Origin: Ascoidea rubescens DSM 1968
Lineage: Eukaryota > Ascomycota > Saccharomycetes > Ascoideales > Ascoideaceae
Direction: 5' to 3'
Length of the DNA stretch: 64,000 nt
Assembly: GCF_001661345.1 (NCBI RefSeq)
Contig: NW_017962913.1
Span: forward strand, 1,679,428 to 1,743,427
Both the position numbers and the translations under genes were made by a program. The notes under the pieces are model-generated. The model was not told where the DNA came from. It did no database searches and worked only from the letters and a program-made list of their open reading frames with translations. Positions 42,361-53,805 of this stretch are shown piece by piece (the stretch's first letter is position 1; every line of letters begins with the position of its first letter).

Positions 42361-45300
42361 TTTGCTTATATATACTGATTTCTTCTGAGTCTATATATAT
42401 AGTCTATTTACTTTTTACCTTATTAGTCAACTTATATCTCTAACACCACCCAAATAAAATTTTAATTCTTTTTAAAACTTACAGGTCTTAATTGTTTAAT
42501 AAAATTGTTGATTATAATGTTTTTTCCCTCTTCAAAACTCCAATTTTTTAAGCTTTTTAAGCCATTCGAATTATCTTGTTTTTTTTTCTCTGTTGTTCAG
42601 TAAGTGAATATTTCATATTTTTAATTTCACTGATTATATTTCCTCATAAACTCATAAACTCATAAACTTTACATTAATATTAATCTTAAATACAGAATTT
42701 ACCTTAATTTATTTAAATCAAGCAATTTTATTATTATTTAATTTCTTCTGCATTACTAAAAGAATTCAAATCATTTGGATTTTTAAATAAAGTACTACTA
42801 ATTCTAAATTCATCGTAAAATTTATCAATTTTAATTGAAAAATCATTTAATCAATCTTAATTTTAAAAATATTATTTAAAAATTCATCAATAAAATAAAA
42901 TAAAATGAATATTTCTGGTTTTTTGCCAAAAAAAACACAAACTAATTTACAATAATTAAATCAAACATTATAGTTAATCAACTAACCATAAATTATTGAC
43001 CAAAATATAATCAATGGAAAAATCGGTCAAGAAATCTGCATTATTTTGCACTTGAGTTGATTTCAATGATTATAAGATCTCAATATTTTAAGATTAAAAA
43101 TTATCACATTGCTCATTTATTTGCTTCAAGCCTTTCATACAAAAAAAATAAAATAAAGCTGCTGCAAGAACAAAAGATTCCATGCATATTCATGTATAAC
43201 ATTGCTTGTTCCATTTTAGGTAATAAAAATTATCATTAAAAGAATTTTATAATATAAATAAATTAGTAGGCTTGATATTTAAGTTACTCATAATCCCACT
43301 TTCTTTATAAGAAGTTTTCTTTTCATTATAACTTTAATTTGAAAAGAAAGAAATTATAAAAAATTTACTAAACTATCGCAAATTCTTCCTAGCCAATTAA
43401 TCAAATGCATTTTTACCTTAATCTAATTTTTCTACCTTGTTTCAATTTCAATTTAGACTTGAATTAAAAACTATTAGCTTGGTTAAAGTTTGTAGCCTTT
43501 TTAAAATTTCATTATTCAACAAAATTAAAGATCTTAGTCGATTTAATCCACTCTGATTTTCAGGTTTTATCATTTTATTATTTAATAAGTTTAAAACTCT
43601 GATAATATTATTATCTACCTTCTATTTTTCTAAAATTTTGTAGTCCTTCTAGTTTTTCATCTATTCTAAAAAATTCAATTCTGTTTTCAGATAAATATAA
43701 ATATTTCAAATTTTATAAAAAAAATAAAATCTTTGAAATTGCAGAGGTTTTTGATTTGACTGAGAAAATCTAAAACCTCCAGATATTCTTGTTTGTTCAA
43801 ATTCTTTACCATCAAATCAAGCCCTAATTGTTAATGCAAATATTTTAATTGATCTAACTCATTTTCACTTATAAAAGTGCCGGGTTTATTTTTTGTCTAA
43901 TTTAAATCAATTAAAGTGCTTAAGTGAATTTCAATTTTGAAACACTCAATGATATGCTTTAATAAATTCAAATTGATTAAGGGCCTGAACCTTTTCAAAA
44001 TCTCAACTTTAGAAAATTTGTCTTTAACCAAATTAAGCTTTTTCAAGCTATTTAATTTAGAAAAGTTAATAAAATTATAAAAAATATTTAAGCAAAATAT
44101 CGTTTGAAGTGACTACTATGATCATCAAATGTTTTATTAAGAAGTTCAATGATTGTTTGAACAAATAAAGATTTCGTAAATCTAAGATCAAATACTTTCT
44201 AATGTATTTTACTGTTTTTTTCTAGGATCGTTTTTCCTTTGATTCCAATTATATTAGATAATGGAGAATATACTGTCGATCTATCTGATTTAAAGGAGAA
44301 ATAAATAACAATATTTGATCGATGGACAATTCAGATAATATTGAATATGTAATGGTAATCTATTTAGAAAATTGTATCAGTAATTGACACTTTTATTGTT
44401 ATTTGTTTCTAAGTTCATTTTATATATACCTGATAATATTATAAATCATTCTCATCATTTTAAAATCAATTCTGATTCCTCTGTTTAAGAAAAAACAAAA
44501 ATTACCAAAATATTTAGGCAATTGAATATATTTATCAAAAATACCATTAGTATTTAAAAGAACCTTTCAAAAGTAGTTATGTTTTTTTCGTAAAATAATC
44601 TTGCAGAAACGATTATTGTTTGTTTTAAAACATCGTTTCACTCATTTCTTTTTTTAATTTTTTATTTTTAAGCTTTGTTTTTGCCTGTTTTTCATTTTAT
44701 AAAATTAATCTTGGTTTTTATATTCGATTTTGATTATCTTTGAACCAAAATATTCTATTGCAGTTTTAATTTACTTTTGTTCTTAGTATTCACCATTCTA
44801 AGAAAAAACATCAAAAATAAATTAAAATTAACTGACTAATTATAACAGCTAAAAAATTTCTTAACTACAAACTAAACTTGATTATAAAAATACTTTATTA
44901 TAATATATAACTATTAAGCAAAAAAAAGGACAAACTGAATTTGATATTAGTTAGATTTTTGTAAAATAAATAAAAGATTTTTATAGATCGTTTTAATTAA
45001 ATTTTGTTGTACTTGATTGGAATTTCATCAGTATTAAAAAGCTCTGAAAGGGTTTCTTTCCTCATGTATGATCAGCCGAAGAAATTCAACTGTTGCACTT
45101 TTTTCATCATAAAAATCCTAACAAAGTACTGTAATATATCGGAATTTCAATAATCACATACCTAAATAAAAAATTGATTCGTTTATGCTTTCTAAAAAGT
45201 TAACACAGAAGAACAAAGGAAGTCGGAAATAATGAAAACTTTTCGCTTTAAATATCAGAAACCAAAACGGGTAACTCATTTTGTTTTTTTGGGCCAATCA

Positions 45301-45488
45301 CACAAAAGCAGGTGATTTATTCAACCAATTTTCAAGTGGTTTTTGTAAAGCCTCTAAAATTCTGAATATTTTTTTTGGAAATGTCTAATTTGTTGAGTGC
45401 CTTTATGATCCAATCTTTTGAAGCAAACTCAACAAAAAAAAAAGAAGTTTCTTACTCTAAAATTAGTACATATAATAAAAAATAAAAG
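42361..45488. other. Gene-poor 3.1-kb stretch downstream of TPI1
   Basis: This very AT-rich stretch contains no intact open frame. Its central part (about 42734-44590) holds a decayed leucine-rich-repeat gene on the minus strand, listed separately. The remainder, 44600-45480, shows no recognisable content. Confidence 0.6.
42734..44590 (-). pseudogene. Decayed leucine-rich-repeat protein gene
   Basis: Read on the minus strand, several separate open stretches encode typical leucine-rich repeats. Examples are KLNSLKKLNLVKDKF (within 43897-44118), NLKYLYLSENRIEFF (about 43667-43712) and LNRLRSLILLNNEIL (about 43450-43560). Upstream, 44410-44550 reads IQLPKYFGNFCFF...FKMMRMIYNII, and 44110-44200 reads KVFDLRFTKSLFVQTII. 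The 3' end appears to be an intact tail, KIDKFYDEFRISSTLF...NAEEIK, ending at a TAA (42736-42734). The pieces lie in order on one strand but in different frames and with in-frame stops, so there are at least five breaks. The original was probably a cytosolic LRR protein, possibly F-box-like, of 500-600 residues. The exact boundaries and family are uncertain. No similar intact gene lies in the window. Confidence 0.62.
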
Positions 45489-45560
45489 TGCTCACTGCCG
45501 GGTTTGAACCAGCGATCCCCGCATTACGAGTGCGATGCCTTACCACTTGGCCAAGAGAGC
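45489..45560 (-). tRNA. tRNA-Thr (anticodon CGU)
   Basis: The 72-nt gene folds into a full cloverleaf on the minus strand. The acceptor stem GCTCTCT/AGTGAGC has one T-T mismatch. The D arm is GGCCAAGTGGTAAGGC, the anticodon stem TCGCA/TGCGG has loop CTCGTAA, and the T arm is GCTGG TTCAAAC CCGGC. The discriminator base is A. The anticodon CGT reads the ACG threonine codon. Internal promoter boxes A (TGGCCAAGTGG) and B (GGTTCAAAC) are intact, and TTTT follows the gene as an RNA polymerase III terminator. There is no intron. MAK32 lies divergently 213 bp away. Confidence 0.96.
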
Positions 45561-45773
45561 ATATAAACATTTGTTTTTCAAAGCTCAAAGAATAATATAA
45601 GTTATTTTCAGCAAAAAGCTGCAGTTTTGTACATATAACGGCACATTCAACATGATTCATAATTCTAGTTCTGTGCTTATTTTCTCGTCTCTCATCGATA
45701 GCAACTTCAATAGTTAATTCTTGTAGCTGCTCTTTTATTTCTTTTATTTTTGCTAACTTTAACCTTAAGCAAA

Positions 45774-46859
45774 ATGACTAATGATCATCTTCCCGATGCT
45801 ATATTTACCTCCATTGGAATGTTTATAATCGATGAAATCCATTTTCCACCACCAAAACCTTCACAGACAAATGTCATTGGCGGAGGAGGCACTTTTGGTG
45901 CCATTGGCTCTAGGATCATCTTATCATTGAACAATCCTCGATTAGTTGGTTGGATACTCGATGAAGGTTCTGACTTCACAGAGGAAATGAGGAATGAAAT
46001 CCTTAGCTGGGACACTGGTGTCATTGTAAGATCTTCATCCGAAAGATTGACCACAAAAGGTTGGAATATGTATGGTGAAAGAGAATTCAGGTCTTTCAAG
46101 TTTTTAACTCCGAAAAAAAGAATTGACATAAATGATATTGTTTTATTTAGGTCATTAAGAAATTCGAAATCTTTTCATTTTATTTGTTCCCCAAAGAGAT
46201 GTAGCGAAGTCTGTGCTCAAATGTCACAGATATCAGCAGCACCTGAAAGCATAGTCGTTGCGTGGGAACCCTTGCCTGATGATTGTGTTCCAGAGAATTT
46301 GCAAAAGTGTTTAGAGGCTTTAAATGATGTTGATATTTTCACCCCAAATGCCGAAGAAGCTTCTAGGTTTTTCCAAATAGATGAGCCATCAGATTGTCTT
46401 AAATTAGAAGAGCTAGCTCATAAATTTCTTTGTTTTATGTCTAAAAATAATACATATAACACCGGTTCTGGGGTTGTTTTGAGGTGTGGTTCTAAAGGTT
46501 GTTATGTCGTTTCCACTAATAATGTTTGTAAATGGTTACCTGCATACCATGATCCAATACTAAATAAAAATCCAAAGGTAATAGATCCAACTGGAGGAGG
46601 AAACTCGTTTGTTGGTGGTTTTGCAACTGGATTTATTTTATCGAAAGGTGACTGGGAAATTGCTGGAATATGTGGCAATATTGCTGCTGGTTTGGTAATT
46701 GAACAAATTGGTACGCCATCTTTAACAAAAGGACCAAATAATCAAGCAATTTGGAATGGAGAACCTTTCAAAGATATAATCTTTAATTATTTGAAGATTT
46801 CCAATTCAAGCATTTCTTTTGATCATCTTTTAAAAGTACTTTCTGCCAGCAACTTTTAA
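45774..46859 (+). CDS. MAK32: PfkB-fold protein Mak32-like
   Basis: This 361-residue protein of the ribokinase/PfkB fold corresponds to S. cerevisiae Mak32, needed for stable maintenance of double-stranded RNA killer elements, by an unknown mechanism. It starts at MTNDHLPDAIFTSIGMFIIDEI; the frame continues upstream without an ATG. Landmarks shared with Mak32 are IGGGGTFGAIGSRI, the WDTGVIVRSSSERLTTKGWNMYG segment, TPKKRIDI, VVAWEPLPDDC, FTPNAEEASRF and DPTGGGNSFVGGFATG. The last is the PfkB signature, but it reads GGGNS where kinases have GAGD, so the catalytic Asp is replaced. S. cerevisiae Mak32 has the same GGGNSF. It is probably not an active sugar kinase. MAK31, next to MAK32 in S. cerevisiae, is not seen here. 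Confidence 0.93.
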   Translation: MTNDHLPDAIFTSIGMFIIDEIHFPPPKPSQTNVIGGGGTFGAIGSRIILSLNNPRLVGWILDEGSDFTEEMRNEILSWDTGVIVRSSSERLTTKGWNMYGEREFRSFKFLTPKKRIDINDIVLFRSLRNSKSFHFICSPKRCSEVCAQMSQISAAPESIVVAWEPLPDDCVPENLQKCLEALNDVDIFTPNAEEASRFFQIDEPSDCLKLEELAHKFLCFMSKNNTYNTGSGVVLRCGSKGCYVVSTNNVCKWLPAYHDPILNKNPKVIDPTGGGNSFVGGFATGFILSKGDWEIAGICGNIAAGLVIEQIGTPSLTKGPNNQAIWNGEPFKDIIFNYLKISNSSISFDHLLKVLSASNF

Positions 46860-49800
46860 CAAGCTTATTAAATTAAAAACCCTTTTGATGATACGAAAAT
46901 TCTCAAAACATCTTATATTTTTATTTAAATTATTATTGGTTTAACAATTCAACAACCTTTGTTGAAATAATAGAAAATCAGGAAATTTTGAAAAGAAAAA
47001 TTGGGTTTTAAGAATGAGATTTAACAGCTGAATTAGTTAATCCGAAATAGAAGAGCAAAGAAAAAGAGTTAAATACAACAACAAATAATATTTTTATTTT
47101 GTGAGTATTTCTTTTTAATAATTACTTTGTTTTTGATTTTCAAAGTATCACAGTTTTAGTTTATAAAAAGTGATTTTTAGCTAACTCTTCTAATCGAATG
47201 AGAAGAAAGTAGTGTTTAATTAAAAAATTTTTAATCATTAAATGAGGACAGTTTTTAATTCCAAAAATCTCAAAAAATTACCAAATTTTTTACATAATTT
47301 CAATAAAACTCACAAATTGAATAGGATAAATATCTTCTTTGAACTATTAATTGACGATAACTGGGCTTTATTTGAGAGGATGAAACATTTTATTTTAGTA
47401 TCAAGAATAAATTATTTTAGGATTAAAAAAATGATAATTTAGTATTAAAATAATTAGTTTCGATTTAAATTTTTGAGAGGGATAAAATAAAATAAAAAGT
47501 GAGACAGAATGATATTAGCGATCGTTTTAATTTCATTAAATTAAAAAATAAAATGAAACCAAAAAATCAAAAAAAAAAAAAATAGTTAATCAGACAATAT
47601 TTCAATTCATCATTTTTTTATAAATGATTGGCTTAAAAACCATTATCTAAGTTTTTGATAAAAACATAATGATGTTTGTTTTAAAAACAAAATTTAGGGC
47701 AAATATAATTTATCTCGATTGGTTTTGGTTTTATAAAAAATAATGTTTAAAATTTTCTTTACCTATTTATTGATTTTGCTGTAATAGAAAGATAATTATT
47801 TGGTATTTGGTTTTGAATAATTGGAGTAAAAAATTTGAATCATATTTTCAATATGGATTGAAAAGAAGCGATTAACTAGAAAATCAAAAGGCAATTTTAT
47901 AAAGTATTCTAATATAATCAAAAATATATTGGAGTAAACAATAATCCTTAGAAAAGAGGGAAATATTAATTAAAAACAACAGAAAGAAGACAACACGGAA
48001 GAAAAAACCAACAAATTGAGTTAAGATTGTTAAAATAATTGAAAATTCATTTATGCATATTTATAAAATGTAGCCCTGGATGAGAAAACTTTATCGTGAA
48101 TAAAAAAAATAATAACAATATTAGTTACAATAAAACTGTCAAACTGCCTCTCAAAAGAGGTTCAAATATAAAAATATATGAAGAAAATTCTAAGGCTATG
48201 AGGATTATAGATTTAAAAATAAGAGCAGATATAAGGGTTTCTAGAGCCTTTTGATTAAAACGAATTACGCTATTAATACAGTTGACTACATAAAAGCAGA
48301 TATAAAGATAAATTCCAATGGCACTCCATGGGTCGTTAGATTGAATCACAAACTTTATCAATTATTATAAAAATCATTTATCAAGTTTTTATTTGAAATT
48401 AAATGTGTAAAGTTACTATTGTCGTGCAATCGCCCCTTAAAACCTCATTTCTTTAACTTTTAAAAGAGATAGATAGTTGTATCAGTTTTGCATCATAATA
48501 TATATTATCAATATAAACATAATATAGTTTGTAATTTAGTTTGTTGAATGCAAAGAGCGCCATCCCAAGAATAAATTGAAAATTCTAACATGATATTTTA
48601 TTCATGATATTTTTCATAAACGAAACCTCACAAGATTAATAAATGTAACTAAATTTATTTTTTGCTTTGTTTTTGCTTTGTTTTGAAAGATACGTGGGTT
48701 CTCTCAATATAATATTAGAGGTTATTAGAGATAATCATAGGCTACGGGTGCATTATTTTACTTTTATGAATTGATCAGTTGAACGAGAAATGAAAGGTAT
48801 TAAGATATTTGGTTTTATGTTTTAAGATTTGTTGCGGATTTTGAACTAAAATTAAAAGAAACTAAGGAACTAAGAAAAAACGAAAGGCAATTGGCTTCAA
48901 TTTTTGTTTAAAGTTGATAAAGCTGATTTTAGATATGAGAATGTTGTGAAAAAAATGCTTTAGGAAGCTTAAAAGATAACAGATTTCGTCCGAATAACTC
49001 AAATCAGTGATAAATGAACAATGAAAATCCTGCTTTTTTGTAGTTCCGGGTTGCAAAACTGGGATTGTGTGGAAGCACTGAATTTGATTTAAACACAAAA
49101 AGATAAGACTTTATATTTCTTCTATTTTACTCCCAAATCTTGTTTTTTTTTGCTAGAATAGTGTCTCGCCTCATGAGGATGAGGAACCGTCTATTGTAGT
49201 TAAGAACTGCAAAGTAAGGACATTTGCCCGAGCTGAATGTTTTCCTATTGTCTGTTTATTGTCTGCTCACTGAGTGCTCTCACTGAGTGCTCTCAGTGCC
49301 CTTATTGTTGCTCCTGGCTGTGATTGGACTGCAGTTCTATTGTTTACAAACCAGATAACGTCGCTGAACCTTAAAGACAGATGGTACAGATGAGACAATT
49401 AGCGGTTTTGTTCGTATGCCAAATTAGTTTCAAAACCTGCCTACCAGCTGCTTGGTTTTCTTGGCTGCGTTGGAGCATTTCTGAGAAAGTTGGGACATAA
49501 TCCCTGAATCCTGTTTTTTGGGTCTGGAAAATTCCCTTAGCTACTTGAACTTCTTCTAACGCCATACTGCGCAGTTAGCCTTTTGCAATATTTTTTAGAT
49601 CCTGACCAGACTGGAGCAATAGCCTTGTTGATATTACTTAACTACAATGACAGCCAGTCCTAGCTGCCGATAGGATCTTTTTGAAGCTTGAAGTTTGAAG
49701 TTGATAAAGCAAATAATCAGCATTGGTCAACGCTGTGTGATATTATTATATAAATCACCAGAACTTTCCGGGTTTGTTGGGATAATACTCTTTCATTTTA

Positions 49801-49903
49801 TTTTTTTCCACGTTAACATTTATTTGATAATTATTGATAAGTCGAAATTAGAACTGTTATTATTCGCAGAAATATATTTGAGATAAATTTTTATGTGTAA
49901 ATA
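46860..49903. other. 3.0-kb gene-free stretch upstream of the amino-acid permease
   Basis: The first 2.2 kb is very AT-rich with no recognisable gene. Two short frames (47242-47442 on +, 48125-48361 on -) are not convincing; the second has no ATG. The last 700 bp (about 49160-49640) is GC-richer, includes an exact 13-bp tandem pair CACTGAGTGCTCT (49269-49294), and is probably the permease promoter. Confidence 0.5.
49836..49841 (+). promoter_or_regulatory. GATAAG site upstream of the permease
   Basis: GATAAG, the core for GATA factors such as Gln3 and Gat1, lies 63 bp upstream of the ATG. A GATAAT lies 10 bp further upstream and a GATAAAG near 49702. Nitrogen-regulated permeases often have such sites. 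Confidence 0.4.
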
Positions 49904-51643
49904 ATGGCAGATATTGAAAAAAAATCTCCTGCAGTTTCTATCAATGATAGCACCAAAGCAGCTGCCACCTCTCCTTACGAAGAAAAACAATTAACAGGTT
50001 GGGAAAGCTTCAAAGATGGATTTAGAAGACACCCTGATTGTACAGTCATTACTCCTGATATGACTGAACAAGAAAGGCAAATTGCTGCTACCATTAATTC
50101 CCCTTTACAAAGAAAACTTAAAAACAGACATTTACAGATGATTGCCATTGGTGGTTCAATTGGTACAGGTTTATTCGTGGGTTCTGGTTCTGCTCTTAGA
50201 ACTGGTGGACCAGCAGGTGTGTTAATCGGCTGGATTTTGGTTGGTACCATGATGTTTTCAACAGTCCATGCTCTTGGTGAGTTAGCTGTAACATTTCCAA
50301 TCACTGGTGCTTTTAACACCTACGCAGTTCGTTTCATTGACCCAAGTTGGGGTTTTGCAATGGGTTTTAACTATGCTCTTCAATGGTTTGTTGTTTTTCC
50401 ATTAGAATTAGTCGCTGCTAGTATTACTGTCGATTATTGGGAATCCGATATTAATGGTCTTGTTTGGGTTACTCTTTTTTGGATTGGTATTGTTTTCATT
50501 AATTTTTTCGGTGTCAAAGGTTATGGTGAAGCTGAATTTGTATTTTCAATGATTAAAGTCATTGCAATTATTGGTTATATCATTTTAGGTATTATTTTAT
50601 GTGCTGGTGGTGGTCCAAGAGGTGGATACATTGGTGGTAAACACTGGCAAAATCCTGGTGCTTTTGCTAATGGTTTCAAAGGTGTCTGTACTGTCTTTGT
50701 TACTGCTGCTTTTTCTTTCGCAGGTACTGAACTTGTTGGTCTTACTGCTGCTGAAACTAAAAAACCAAGAGAATCTTTACCAAAGGCTGCAAAACAAGTT
50801 TTCTGGCGTATTACATTATTTTATATCATTTCTTTGACTTTGGTTGGTTTATTAGTTCCATATGATGATGAACGTTTAATTGGTTCATCAAGTGTCGATG
50901 CTGCAGCCTCTCCATTTGTTATCTCCATTAAAAACGCAGGTATCAGTGTTTTACCAGATATCTTTAATGTCGTTATTATGATTGCTGTTTTATCTGTTGG
51001 TAACTCATCAATCTACGGTTGTTCAAGAACTTTAGCAGCCTTAGCTGTTCAAGGATTAATGCCAAAACAATTAGGTTACATTGACAAAAGAGGTAGACCT
51101 TTAGTTGGCATTATTGCTACAAGTATCATGGGTTTATTAGCTTACTGTTCAGCCTCAGATAAAAAGGATGATGTCTTCAATTGGTTATTAGCTTTGTCTG
51201 GTCTTTCTTCTATTTTTACTTGGGGTACAATTTGTGCATGTCACATTAGATTTAGATATGCTTTAAAATGTCGTGGACGTGATCCATTTGAAGAATTAGA
51301 ATTTACATCAGTTGCTGGTGTTTATGGTTCATGGTTTGGTTTAATTTTAAATATTTTGATTTTAATTTTTCAATTCTGGGTTGCTTTATTCCCCCTTGGT
51401 GACGATCCAAATCCAGAAGTTTTCTTCATGAGTTATCTTGCTTTCCCAGTTATTTTTTCATTTTACTTTGGCCATAAATGTTACTCAAAGAACTGGAAAT
51501 TTTATCTTTCTATTGATGAACTTGATCTTGATTCTGGTAGAAGAGAAATTGATATTGAAGTCGTTAAGAAAGAAATCGCAGAAGAAAAAGCTTCAATTGC
51601 TCTAAGACCTTGGTGGTACAGAACCTATCGTTTCTGGTGTTGA
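49904..51643 (+). CDS. Amino-acid permease, Gap1-like (yeast amino-acid transporter family)
   Basis: This 579-residue plasma-membrane permease has 12 predicted membrane segments between soluble ends. The signature region after segment 1 is MIAIGGSIGTGLFVGSGSALRTGGPAG, followed by ALGELAVTFPITGAFNTYAVRFIDPSWGFAMGFNYALQW. Later landmarks are FAGTELVGLTAAETKKPRESLPKA and GNSSIYGCSRTLAALA. The C-terminus is the GAP1 type: LDLDSGRREIDIEVVKKEIAEEKA and the terminal YRFWC; Gap1 of S. cerevisiae ends in FWC. General (broad-specificity) permease is the best guess; substrate range cannot be read from sequence. The N-terminal tail has several Lys residues for ubiquitin-mediated endocytosis. It starts at the first ATG. 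No CTG codon occurs in the gene. GATA sites upstream fit nitrogen regulation. Confidence 0.95.
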   Translation: MADIEKKSPAVSINDSTKAAATSPYEEKQLTGWESFKDGFRRHPDCTVITPDMTEQERQIAATINSPLQRKLKNRHLQMIAIGGSIGTGLFVGSGSALRTGGPAGVLIGWILVGTMMFSTVHALGELAVTFPITGAFNTYAVRFIDPSWGFAMGFNYALQWFVVFPLELVAASITVDYWESDINGLVWVTLFWIGIVFINFFGVKGYGEAEFVFSMIKVIAIIGYIILGIILCAGGGPRGGYIGGKHWQNPGAFANGFKGVCTVFVTAAFSFAGTELVGLTAAETKKPRESLPKAAKQVFWRITLFYIISLTLVGLLVPYDDERLIGSSSVDAAASPFVISIKNAGISVLPDIFNVVIMIAVLSVGNSSIYGCSRTLAALAVQGLMPKQLGYIDKRGRPLVGIIATSIMGLLAYCSASDKKDDVFNWLLALSGLSSIFTWGTICACHIRFRYALKCRGRDPFEELEFTSVAGVYGSWFGLILNILILIFQFWVALFPLGDDPNPEVFFMSYLAFPVIFSFYFGHKCYSKNWKFYLSIDELDLDSGRREIDIEVVKKEIAEEKASIALRPWWYRTYRFWC

Positions 51644-52689
51644 AAGTTTTTGCATTCGCTTAAAATCAAACAGAATTTTTTTTTTCTTTTTTAATTATTT
51701 AATTTTTATTTCTACTTATGGTTTCTAATGATTATTTTCTCTTATTTTGCTTTATTTTGCTTTATTTACTTTTTTTTTATATAAATTTCCTAAATTAATC
51801 AATTTTCTTCAATTTTAATTCTTTTGTATTCGTTATTTTTTTTGGTTTCAAAATAAAATTTCAGTTAAATAATTAGATTATTGTATGTTTTCAAGTAAAA
51901 TAACAACCAACTTGAAGACTTCAAACTCCAACCAACCAGTCGTGCCAATCAATCAGATTTTATGCAATTTGATATAAATTGTGGATGTATTAGATGATAA
52001 TTTTTGCTTAGGTGAGATGGGGTTAAAAAAAATTTGTGGCGATTACTCACTATCATCAATTTATTAAATGAAAAAAAAACATAAAAAAACCTGAAAACAT
52101 TCAAAACATTTAAAACATTGAAAATGAAAATTGAGATATTGAGATATTGAGATAGGAAGATCGTTGTTGATATTATGAGGAATCTTAATGCAAATCTTAA
52201 AACCAAAACATGAGAAGCCGTGCATGGAAAGTACTGTCTAAGACAATGCTTTCTATTCCTCACGATACAAACCAGAAAAATAGAACTGATAAAAGTTTTC
52301 TCAAACAAAAATTCAACAAAATACCTTCAGTCGAAATATATAACTCCAAGTAGGGTAATTCTGTCCTTATATTTCACAATTTGGTTGATTAATATCTTTT
52401 TTCAAGCACTTTAGTACTGATGCCAGTTACTGAGTGAGGTTTGGGTCTAAAAATAGGTAAAACTTAGAGCTGAATTAAGATTTTAAGCCAGCATCAATAC
52501 GCATGGATTCGGAAAAACTTCAGGAAAATCAGCTGTCATTATTTTTGTGTTTGGTCGGTTTTTACCGGAATTGCAATTTCAAACCTAAATCATGTGATGC
52601 ATTGTTCAAGTTTTGATTGAGCCAATTGAGATGATATTACTGGGGAAGGCAATTGGAATCAGTGAAACAGGAGAGAGCATTTTTTGAAG
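51644..52689. other. Spacer permease-MOG1
   Basis: This 1.05-kb stretch is AT-rich, with T runs directly after the permease stop and a short GAGATATT repeat near 52132-52152. No gene is recognised. Confidence 0.5.
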
Positions 52690-53403
52690 ATGGAGTATAA
52701 GTTGCAACAATTGTATGGTGGGGCTATTGAATCAGTTATTCCTGGTGGGTTGCTTGATGCTTCGAATTTTCGACAGGTTCCTGATACCCAAGAGGTATTT
52801 GTTAACAATAATAATTCTCTATTACAGAAGGAGGATAATTTAATAATCGATTTATTGGAACCAGTTCAAGTCGGTAAGGGCCTTCCAGATTCTCATGCAA
52901 TTGTAATTCATTTTGAAGAGATATCAAAGTTGAATGAAATCTCAAATGAGTGGAAGCTTTTGGGTATTCAAGACACCACTCAATCCCTAGATAAGGATCT
53001 TGTAAATTCAAATAAGGGGATCACTTCCTATTTAACAGCTGGGTTAGAACCGGCTTTGAAATGGGGGAGATCGAATCCAAGAGAAGATTTTTTACAACCA
53101 ACTCTAGTTTTAATACTAGGTTTGATAAGATTGAACGATGTTCTTACTGATGTTACAGTGAGTTTAAATATTCCATTTATAAAAGAAGATGAGTTAATTT
53201 CTTTGAAGGAGTTTTACAGGTGCCTTGAACTAAACAACAATGATGGTAATGATGCAAATAAAAGTGGTATAGATTTGGTTACTATTAAATCCGACAATTC
53301 CCTAAAGGATTCAATTGCATATAAAAGAATTGAGCTAGGAAAAGAAGTTGTTTTAAAATTTATAGCTAATTTTAAAATTCATGATACTTCATTGTTTTGT
53401 TAA
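52690..53403 (+). CDS. MOG1: Ran-binding nuclear import factor Mog1
   Basis: Mog1 binds the Ran GTPase Gsp1, stimulates nucleotide release and supports nuclear protein import. The 237-residue protein (218 in S. cerevisiae) starts at MEYKLQQLYGGAIESVIPGG; the frame's two-codon upstream extension begins on TTG. Shared landmarks are LYGGAIESVIPGGLLDASNFRQVPDTQEVFVN, IIDLLEPV, TDVTVSLNIPF and the C-terminal FKIHDTSLFC (HVVDTSLFA in S. cerevisiae). It lacks the short N-terminal extension of the S. cerevisiae protein and has an insertion before the last helix. MOG1 and HOC1 are neighbours in S. cerevisiae (YJR074W, YJR075W); here they are adjacent but convergent. Confidence 0.95.
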   Translation: MEYKLQQLYGGAIESVIPGGLLDASNFRQVPDTQEVFVNNNNSLLQKEDNLIIDLLEPVQVGKGLPDSHAIVIHFEEISKLNEISNEWKLLGIQDTTQSLDKDLVNSNKGITSYLTAGLEPALKWGRSNPREDFLQPTLVLILGLIRLNDVLTDVTVSLNIPFIKEDELISLKEFYRCLELNNNDGNDANKSGIDLVTIKSDNSLKDSIAYKRIELGKEVVLKFIANFKIHDTSLFC

Positions 53404-53805
53404 GTGGTATTTAAAAAGAAATTTTGAAAAATAAAACCCTAGGAATAATATATACTATACTATACTATACAATAAAATAATTTGATTGAAGGTTGTTTTT
53501 TTTTCTTTTGCAAAGAATTAATGCTAAAACCCTACGATGCGTATGTAACAAAAAATTGAAAAGCAAAAAAAAACAAAAAAACATAAAAAATACAAAAAAT
53601 ATAAATATCGGAATGAAAAACTAATTATATATATAAAACAAAAAGAAAAAAAAGAGAATCAATAGTGAAATTGATAGTAAAATGATAACTGAAAAATCAC
53701 AAACCCTTCCATAATATAATTTAATTTTTTCTTAATTTTTTTCTGAATTTGTTGCCAGTTTGTAAACAAAGCTAAACTCTAAGAAATTTTTTAAAAAAAG
53801 CATAA
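53404..53805. other. Convergent spacer MOG1-HOC1
   Basis: This 402-bp AT-rich stretch contains a (TATAC)4 microsatellite at 53451-53470 and A-rich runs. It probably contains both 3' untranslated regions. Confidence 0.6.

Noticed and set aside
47242-47442. 66-codon + strand frame with a weak LKKLP pattern
   Set aside because: Considered as another LRR remnant. The pattern occurs only once and does not continue in any frame nearby.
48125-48361. 78-codon hydrophobic minus-strand frame
   Set aside because: It looked like a small membrane protein, but it has no ATG (TTG preceded by stops), no acceptor site for an upstream exon, and no family match I could defend.
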